Of a stretch of 64,000 nucleotides of DNA, positions 58,777 through 64,000 are shown piece by piece. Under the pieces are notes generated by a model that did no database searches, was not told the DNA's origin, and saw only the letters and a program-made list of their open reading frames with translations. The stretch covers positions 62,001-126,000 of the forward strand of contig NZ_BMQB01000013.1 in the NCBI RefSeq assembly GCF_014647895.1. Direction: 5' to 3'. Source of the DNA: Pilimelia anulata (lineage in GTDB: Bacteria; Actinomycetota; Actinomycetes; Mycobacteriales; Micromonosporaceae). A program made the translations under genes and the position numbers. Positions within the stretch are counted from its first letter, which is position 1; each line of letters opens with the position of its first letter.

Positions 58777-60408
58777 ATGCCAGCCGCCCGCGCGGACCTC
58801 CGCGACGCCGCCGTCGTCCTCACCGACGTCGGGCTGACCCGGCCCGACGGCACCGTCACCCTGTCCGGCATCAGCGCCGCGCTGGGCGCCGGCCGGACCG
58901 GCCTGGTCGGCGCGAACGGCGCCGGCAAGTCCACCCTGCTCCGGATCGTCGCCGGCGACCTCACCCCGACCCGCGGCCGCGTGCACACCTCGGGCCCGGT
59001 CGGGTACCTGCCGCAGGCCCTGCCGCTCGCCGTGCGCAGCACGGTCGCGGACCTGCTCGGCGTACGGGAGAGGATCGCGGCCCTGCGCGCCCTCGAGGCC
59101 GGCGCGCCCGACGCCGACCGCCACCTGGCGGCGCTCGCGGACGACTGGGACGTCGAGGACCGCGCCACGGCCGCGCTGCGCCCGCTCGGCCTGGCCGCCG
59201 CGGACCTGGACCGGCCGGTCGGCGGCCTGTCCGGCGGCGAGGCGATCCTGGTCGCGACCGCCGGCCTGCGCCTGCGCGGCGCGCCGATCACCCTGCTGGA
59301 CGAGCCGACGAACAACCTCGACCGGACCGCCCGCACCCGCCTGTACGACCTGGTCGCGGCCTGGCGCGGCGCGCTGGTCGTGGTCAGCCACGACCCGGCA
59401 CTGCTCGACCTGATGGACGACACGGCCGAGCTGTACGCCGGCCGCCTCACCGTCTTCGGCGGCCCGCACGCGCAGTGGCGCGCCCACCTCGACCGCGAGC
59501 AGGCGGCCGCCCGCCGCGCCGAGCGCACCGCCGAACAGGCCCTGCGCACCGAACGCCGCCAGCGCGTCGAGGCGGAGACCAAGCTGGCCCGCCGCGCCCG
59601 CTACGCCCGCACCGACTACGTCAACAAGCGCCGGCCGCGGGTCATCATGAAGCTGCGGGCGGCCGAGGCGCAGGTGTCGGCGGGCAAGCTGCGCACGGAG
59701 TACGACGAGAAGGTCGCCGCGGCCCGCACCGCGCTGGAATCGGCCCGGGCCCGGCTGCGCGAGGACCACCGGATCCGGATCGACCTGCCCGATCCCGGCC
59801 TGGCCCGCGGGCGCCGGCTGGCGGAGCTGTGGGGGACGAACCGGACGTACACGATCCGCGGCCCCGAGCGGGTGGCGCTGGTCGGCGCGAACGGGGTGGG
59901 GAAGACGACGCTGGTGGAGCGGCTGGTGTACGGGGTGGAGGTGCCGGCGCGGGCGGTCGCCGTGCGGGCGGTGCTGACGACGGAGCGGGTGGGGTACCTG
60001 CCGCAGCGGCTCGACGGGCTGGACGAGGGGCTGAGCGCGCTGGACAACGTGCGGGCGGCGGCGCCGGGGGTGGCGCCCGGGGTGGTGCGGGGGCGGCTGG
60101 CGCGGTTCCTGCTGCGCGGGGACGCGGCGGAGCGGGCGGTGGCGGGATTGTCGGGCGGGGAGCGGTTCCGGGTGGCGCTGGCGCGGCTGCTGCTGGCGGA
60201 GCCGCCGGCGGAGTTGCTGGTGCTGGACGAGCCGACGAACAATCTGGACGGGGAGAGTGTGGATCAGTTGGTGGATGCGCTGACAGCGTACCGCGGGGCG
60301 CTGCTGGTGGTGAGCCACGACGACGCTTTCCTTGCCCGCCTGCACCTGACCTCGGTACTGGAATTGGGTGCCGACGGCGCGCTCGCCGATTGCGGCCCGG
60401 TGGCCTGA
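58777..60408 (+). CDS. ABC-F family ATPase
   Basis: A 543-residue protein with two ABC domains and no membrane helices: Walker A GANGAGKST (about 46) and GANGVGKTT (about 370), signatures LSGGE twice, Walker B LLDEPTNNLD and LVLDEPTNNLD, and switch motifs VVSHDPAL and VVSHDDAF. The linker between the domains (about 235-330, RAERTAEQALRTERRQRVEA) is long and basic, as in ribosome-binding ABC-F proteins. Members either protect the ribosome from antibiotics or assist translation; which applies here is not determined, though the linker size and possible leader favour a protection type. Confidence 0.93.
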   Translation: MPAARADLRDAAVVLTDVGLTRPDGTVTLSGISAALGAGRTGLVGANGAGKSTLLRIVAGDLTPTRGRVHTSGPVGYLPQALPLAVRSTVADLLGVRERIAALRALEAGAPDADRHLAALADDWDVEDRATAALRPLGLAAADLDRPVGGLSGGEAILVATAGLRLRGAPITLLDEPTNNLDRTARTRLYDLVAAWRGALVVVSHDPALLDLMDDTAELYAGRLTVFGGPHAQWRAHLDREQAAARRAERTAEQALRTERRQRVEAETKLARRARYARTDYVNKRRPRVIMKLRAAEAQVSAGKLRTEYDEKVAAARTALESARARLREDHRIRIDLPDPGLARGRRLAELWGTNRTYTIRGPERVALVGANGVGKTTLVERLVYGVEVPARAVAVRAVLTTERVGYLPQRLDGLDEGLSALDNVRAAAPGVAPGVVRGRLARFLLRGDAAERAVAGLSGGERFRVALARLLLAEPPAELLVLDEPTNNLDGESVDQLVDALTAYRGALLVVSHDDAFLARLHLTSVLELGADGALADCGPVA

Positions 60409-60457
60409 TGTGTGTTCGGTCCACTGCCGCCGCCGACGATGTCGTCCGTCGGCGAGT

Positions 60458-60493
60458 GGGCCGGGGCGTCGTGAGGGACCGCCGCCCCGGCCC
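60458..60493 (+). terminator. Hairpin terminator after the ABC-F gene
   Basis: GGGCCGGGGC (60458-60467) pairs with GCCCCGGCCC (60484-60493), 10 bp, followed by TT. It lies 50 bp after the stop codon. Nothing else is seen up to 60687. Confidence 0.6.
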
Positions 60494-60687
60494 TTGACCC
60501 GCGCGCTCCGGGCGGCGCCGCGCTGCTTCGCCACCGCCGCCAGGGCGCCGTGCGTGCGAGTCATCCGAGAGCTTGCCGGCGCGCGTTCGGCGGGAACAGC
60601 GATTCTCAACAATTTGCAGGTTGACCTGTCGGCTCGCTGTATCCACGATGGAGGCGAAACCAATGCGTTCGGCAGGACGGGGCTTTA

Positions 60688-60900
60688 GTGAAGATCGAGT
60701 TTCTCGGCAAGGATCCGGATTCTTTCCCCGAGCAGTGTCCGAGCCTCTATCGCACCGATCGGGGCAGCTATCTCGTGCAGGGTTGGGTGGTGACCGATCC
60801 CGAGGCGCTTTCCGCGATGCGTATTCCCGAGGGCGAGACCGTAGTGGAGATACCGGCGCGCCTGATGCCGCTCTTCCACGCCCAGCCGAGCACTCGATGA
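60688..60900 (+). CDS. Small conserved protein of a DUF6879/XRE cluster
   Basis: A 70-residue protein: KIEFLGKDPDSFPEQCPSLY, RTDRGSYLVQGWVVTDPEAL, ending in VVEIPARLMPLFHAQ. Short proteins of this form commonly precede DUF6879 and XRE-DUF5753 genes in actinobacteria. GTG 60688; its stop overlaps the next start (ATGA). Function unknown; the cluster type relates to BldB/WhiJ-like regulatory loci. Confidence 0.75.
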   Translation: MKIEFLGKDPDSFPEQCPSLYRTDRGSYLVQGWVVTDPEALSAMRIPEGETVVEIPARLMPLFHAQPSTR

Positions 60901-61409
60901 GGGAGGTTCCGTACAGCACACTGCGGAGCCTTGTCGCCGGTATCGATGACAACTTCGTTCATCTGGAGTTGCGCGATACCTACGGCACCGACGTGGAGAT
61001 CCCCAAGCTCCGCGCGTTCCTCGACGGGAAGCCCGACGATCATGTGTGGCTGGAGCAGTACCTGTCGGACATGCGACGGCACACCGCCGCCGGGCGGCGG
61101 TGTCGACGACTGCGGATCGTGTCCGAGCCCCTCAGCGACTATCAGCGGTGGGGCGCGACTCTGGTGCCGCTGTTCCGGCGGGCGGGCGAGGACGCGCGTT
61201 ACCTGCCCCGGCGGCAGACCTCGACGCTCCTGCTGCCGGGGAACGACTTCTACGTCTTCGACAGTCGAACCGCGCTGTTCCTGCACTACTCCGGTGGCGG
61301 GAGCATCGTCGGACGGGAGCTGACCACCGAGCCCGACGTGGTCCGGACGCTACTCGACGCCTTCGAGCGGGCGTGGGCGCTGTCCGACGTTGAATACCTC
61401 CCCGAGTAG
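60897..61409 (+). CDS. DUF6879 family protein
   Basis: A 170-residue protein: NFVHLELRDTYGTDVEIPKL, then VWLEQYLSDMRRHTAAGRRC, RRLRIVSEPLSDYQRW, LLPGNDFYVFDSRTALFLHY. This is the DUF6879 pattern. Partners of XRE-DUF5753 regulators in WhiJ-type loci; no enzymatic motif. ATG 60897. It overlaps the regulator gene by 20 bp. Confidence 0.85.
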   Translation: MREVPYSTLRSLVAGIDDNFVHLELRDTYGTDVEIPKLRAFLDGKPDDHVWLEQYLSDMRRHTAAGRRCRRLRIVSEPLSDYQRWGATLVPLFRRAGEDARYLPRRQTSTLLLPGNDFYVFDSRTALFLHYSGGGSIVGRELTTEPDVVRTLLDAFERAWALSDVEYLPE

Positions 61410-62030
61410 CGTCGCTCGGGCACGCCGTGAACTGGGTGCCCGCCTCCGCCGGATCAGGAAGGACGCCGGTCTGACGGGGCGGGCGCTCGGCCTGCTCACC
61501 GCCCAACACCTGACCCGGATCTCGCGGATCGAGAACGGCATCCAGTTCCCCACCCGCCAGCAGATCGTCGACTGGTGCACGGCGTGCGGCGCGGCGGACC
61601 GGATCGAGGATCTGACCACGATCGCGGCGAACATCGAGTTCTCCTACCAGGAATGGCAGACCGAGGCCCGAGCGGGCCTGCGGCGCTTGGGTGGGCATCG
61701 GGTCAACAATCTATTCCGGGACACCGTCCATTTCAGGATTCACGAGGTCGCCATCGTGCCGGGACTGTTCCAGACGGAAGCGTACACGCGGCGAATGCTG
61801 GATTTCTGGCACCGCTTTCTCGACGACGTGCCGCCCGACATCGAGGAGACGCTCGCCGTCAAGCAGCAGCGGATCTCGTGGGCGATGCGACCGCGCAACC
61901 GGATCATCGCCATCCTGAACCAGCAGGCGCTCGAACCCGGTGGGGCGGCGTCGCGGAGCACATCGAGCAGCTCGAGGACGGCATCAAGGCGGACCTGACC
62001 GGGTCGTCACCGCCGTCTGGGACTGACTGA
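61390..62030 (+). pseudogene. XRE regulator with DUF5753, frameshifted and truncated
   Basis: TTG 61390 opens a regulator with HTH (RARRELGARLRRIRKDAGLT, LTRISRIENGIQFPTRQQ) and the start of a DUF5753 domain (FRIHEVAIVPGLFQTEAYTR, VKQQRISWAMRPRNRIIAIL). After NQQAL near 61935 the frame gives Ser/Arg-rich nonsense. The domain continues in another frame (GGVAEHIEQLEDG) and then stops at 62030, where 80-100 more residues are expected. So a one-base indel and a 3' deletion have hit the gene, just before a terminator and a tRNA scar. Confidence 0.75.
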
Positions 62031-62087
62031 TCGTGATCATGTGCCGATCGCGCTCCCCAGCGGCTCCCGGGCGGGCCGGGAACGACG

Positions 62088-62124
62088 TCAGGGCCGATCC
62101 CCATCGCTGGAGAACCGGCCCTGA
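62088..62124. terminator. Hairpin next to the tRNA-Pro-like scar
   Basis: TCAGGGCCG (62088-62096) pairs with CGGCCCTGA (62116-62124). It lies 13 bp downstream of the tRNA fragment in that tRNA's direction, so it fits an original tRNA terminator. Confidence 0.65.
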
Positions 62125-62137
62125 GCTGGTGTTTCTG

Positions 62138-62170
62138 TGGTCGGGGTAGCCGGATTTGAACCGACGGCCT
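62138..62170 (-). pseudogene. 3' fragment of a tRNA (probably tRNA-Pro), attachment-site scar
   Basis: On the minus strand: variable loop AGGCC, T-arm GTCGG-TTCAAAT-CCGGC, acceptor half TACCCCG, discriminator A, and an encoded CCA. The partner 5' strand CGGGGTA is absent. TACCCCG plus A implies C1-G72, the tRNA-Pro signature. The sequence beyond 62171 does not fold as an anticodon arm, so only the 3' end is present, as in an attL/attR site. Confidence 0.7.
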
Positions 62171-62185
62171 CTTCTTACCGGCCAT

Positions 62186-63060
62186 CATGACCATTAGCTT
62201 GTGGTCGGTTGTCATATCTGCGCGCTGACCTGCCGAAACATTGAACCGCGCTGATCAACGGTCGTCACTTCTTGTGAACGCTTCGCAAGGGTTTTCGGGG
62301 GGTAAACGGGGGGCGTCATCCGGCCGTGTCGCCTGGCCGACGACCCACCGTGGCAGCAGAGGCGGGTACGGCGCCAGCGGCCGGGCTAGGACGAGGGCAA
62401 GGCGGCCACTGTGAAGCGGCTGGGGCTTCCGGGTGCACACAGATTTAGCCAGTTTCGGCCGGCCAGCATAGCAATTGAACCGACGAACTACGCTTGCCAA
62501 CGTTGCCGTCTAAAGCTCGTCACTGATCGTCAGAATTGGGCCATTGACTTTGGTAAACGTGGGCTCGGGCTGTTCATCGGTTGTCGCTGCTTGTCAGTCC
62601 GTGGCAGGTTTTTCGGGCCGTAAGCGGGTCACCCGGTTCGTCCTGCGGCGTTTGCCGACCGGCAAGCGACCATGCTGATTGGACCGACAACGCGGCCGGT
62701 CGTCGAGCGGCTGCTGGTCCACAGAGTCTGTACTTCGGCCGCCCGTGGGATGGGCAGCACCGCGCAAACCCACAGGTTGACCTTGGGCTGTAGCGGGTTG
62801 TGCCGATGCCCCGCTCGTCGTCTGACCGCCAAGACGTCCTCCGTCGACTGTCTGCCCTGCGCCGGTACTAACAAGGCGGTCGCCGTTCGCCTCACAAGCC
62901 GCTACCGCCACCCAGGGTCACCGCTGTTGCCGCATGGTGGACCCGCCCTCGCCAGCCCTCGCGGTGATGCGGCATAAGCCCTTCCGAACGATGATTGGCG
63001 GAAGACCGGCCGCCCGCACGCCCCGTCGGCAGGCCCGTAGAGTGCGAGTCCCAGACGTAA
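62186..63060. other. Non-coding region with degenerate repeats beyond the tRNA scar
   Basis: Lower-GC sequence without a convincing gene on either strand. Four related words occur: GGTTGTCATATCTG (~62207), GGTCGTCACTTCTTGTGA (~62258), GCTCGTCACTGATCGTCA (~62515) and GGTTGTCGCTGCTTGTCA (~62578). The stretch could be the end of an integrated element continuing to the right, or decayed DNA. Confidence 0.5.
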
Positions 63061-63076
63061 TGTGATGCGGGTCACA
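63061..63076. promoter_or_regulatory. CRP/GlxR-type palindrome upstream of sigma factor gene
   Basis: TGTGATGCGGGTCACA is an exact match to the TGTGA-N6-TCACA consensus of CRP-family regulators, and ends 46 bp before the sigma-factor start. It could activate or repress that gene. Confidence 0.6.
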
Positions 63077-63122
63077 AATTGCAGCAATGCTGGTTGCTGG
63101 GGTGTCATAGGGACATGGCGCA

Positions 63123-63623
63123 GTGGGAGGCACCGGACAGTTTGCCGGGTATGTGAGGGTACGTCATCCCGAGTTGTTGCGTTTTGCGTTGGCTCTGAGT
63201 GGTAGCCGGTACACCGCTGAGGATCTGGTGCAGGAGGCGTTGGAACGGGCGGCGCTGCGGTGGCGGAAGATCGAAGGCGATGATCCGGAGGGATACATCC
63301 GTCGGATCATCGTCAACCAGAATCTGAACCTACTGCGGTCACGGCGGCGGGAGCGTCTCGTTGGTGAGGCGCCCGAACCGTCCACCGATGGTGCAGAGAG
63401 CCCGCACGATGAGGCGTTGGAGCGGGCGTTATCCAGTCTGCCGCGACGGCAGCGGGCGGCGGTGGTTCTGCGGTACTACCTGGACCAGTCCGACGAGCAG
63501 ATCAGCGACTTGCTCGGCATCTCCGCTTCCAGCGTCCGCAGCAGCATCTCCCGCGCGCTGCTGAAGATGCGCAGCAGCGTTACCACGACTTCTCCTAGCG
63601 AGGCGGTGCTCGATGTCCACTGA
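63123..63623 (+). CDS. SigE-family ECF sigma factor
   Basis: A 166-residue ECF-type sigma factor: region 2 (YVRVRHPELLRFALALSGSR, YTAEDLVQEALERAALRW) and region 4 (LSSLPRRQRAAVVLRYYLDQ, SDEQISDLLGISASSVRSSI). Actinobacterial SigE-family members are short and usually co-encoded with a membrane protein, as here. GTG 63123; the next gene starts inside its last codons. Confidence 0.92.
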   Translation: MGGTGQFAGYVRVRHPELLRFALALSGSRYTAEDLVQEALERAALRWRKIEGDDPEGYIRRIIVNQNLNLLRSRRRERLVGEAPEPSTDGAESPHDEALERALSSLPRRQRAAVVLRYYLDQSDEQISDLLGISASSVRSSISRALLKMRSSVTTTSPSEAVLDVH

Positions 63624-64000
63624 AGCCCAGTTGCGCAGGCACCTGCGAGCGTTGACGGCGCCGACCTGGAACGACCCGGTGGCCCGCGTGGAGTCCGGTG
63701 TGAGGCGGCGGATCCGTCGGCGCCGGTACCAGGTTGCTGCCGCCTTCGTTGCTGTGGCAGGCGTGGCAGTGACGGGGCCGCTCGCGTGGTCTGCCTGGCC
63801 ATCTCGCACGGCGCCTGCGCCGGGTGGTGACGTAGCGATGCCGTGGGTTGCCGCTGCGGCGCAGCAAGCGCCAGCGCTAGCCCGGCGTGAGCCGAGACCG
63901 GCCGCGCGACCGTGCGCGCCGACGGATCTCGGCAAGCTCGCCTGGGTACAGGAATCGGTGACCGACCGCCGCCCGGTGACGGTGACGGTCCTGGTCGGAA
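63613..64000 (+). CDS. Membrane-anchored protein, probable sigma-factor partner (3' end outside window)
   Basis: At least 129 residues from ATG 63613, overlapping the sigma-factor gene by 11 bp. The cytosolic N-terminus (STEAQLRRHLRALTAPTWND) has an amphipathic helix, followed by RRRIRRRRYQVAAAFVAVAG with one membrane helix and then an extracytoplasmic part. Such single-span proteins next to SigE-family genes may control the sigma factor. A classical zinc anti-sigma motif is not seen. The end is beyond the window. Confidence 0.8.
   Translation, partial: MSTEAQLRRHLRALTAPTWNDPVARVESGVRRRIRRRRYQVAAAFVAVAGVAVTGPLAWSAWPSRTAPAPGGDVAMPWVAAAAQQAPALARREPRPAARPCAPTDLGKLAWVQESVTDRRPVTVTVLVG

Noticed and set aside
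62255..63108. Several 60-100 residue frames in the region after the tRNA scar
   Set aside because: No ribosome sites, no domains, and frames on both strands look equally random; treated as non-coding.

Overview
The window is very GC-rich actinobacterial chromosome with frequent GTG/TTG starts, SigB/F/G- and SigE-family sigma factors, DUF6230/DUF6114 genes, a BldB/WhiJ-type regulator cluster and an actinomycete integrative element (AICE). The gene set fits Micromonosporaceae best. That placement is an inference; the genus cannot be fixed from sequence reading alone.

Layout. 1-13,100 is ordinary chromosome: an amino-acid ABC transporter (cut by the left edge), an iron-permease-family protein, a ROK sugar kinase, a DUF6230-DUF6114 pair, a DUF885 protein, an EamA exporter, a PHP/HhH protein, a secreted beta-propeller protein, tadA with its associated gene, and deoD. 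13,155-16,930 starts with tRNA-Ser(CGA) and its terminator. A broken acetyltransferase follows, then a coupled membrane-protein/XRE-repressor pair with a near-leaderless promoter, then three tandem small secreted proteins.

16,946-33,248 is a complete AICE of about 16.2 kb integrated in tRNA-Ser(GGA). It is bounded by a perfect 55-bp direct repeat. Its modules, left to right, are: low-GC cargo, a GNAT and GntR (KorSA-like) pair with a two-site operator, a run of small overlapping membrane/hypothetical genes including an SpdB-like DUF2637 protein, a protein with amyloid-motif-like repeats, a Nudix protein, an FtsK/TraB-type DNA translocase, a prim-pol plus DUF3631 replication pair with an iteron-like array, then excisionase and tyrosine integrase next to attR.

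33,195-62,030 returns to core genome: tRNA-Ser(GGA), SRP RNA (ffs), an unusually long dnaX, a secreted phospholipase A2, YbaB, recR, a secreted papain-like peptidase with a membrane-anchored partner, an HTH regulator, a five-gene peptide/oligopeptide ABC transporter, two lipoproteins (one an HNH nuclease), lysC (with an internal beta-subunit start) and asd, a VOC protein, and a sigma factor fused to a STAS domain that lacks the phosphorylatable serine. Then come several small proteins, an ABC-F protein with a candidate leader peptide, and a three-gene DUF6879/XRE-DUF5753 cluster whose regulator is frameshifted and truncated.

62,031-63,120 carries a tRNA-Pro-like 3' fragment behind a terminator and about 0.9 kb of degenerate non-coding sequence, probably the scar or end of another integrated element. 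The window ends with a SigE-family sigma factor preceded by a perfect CRP-type palindrome, followed by a partial membrane-anchored gene.
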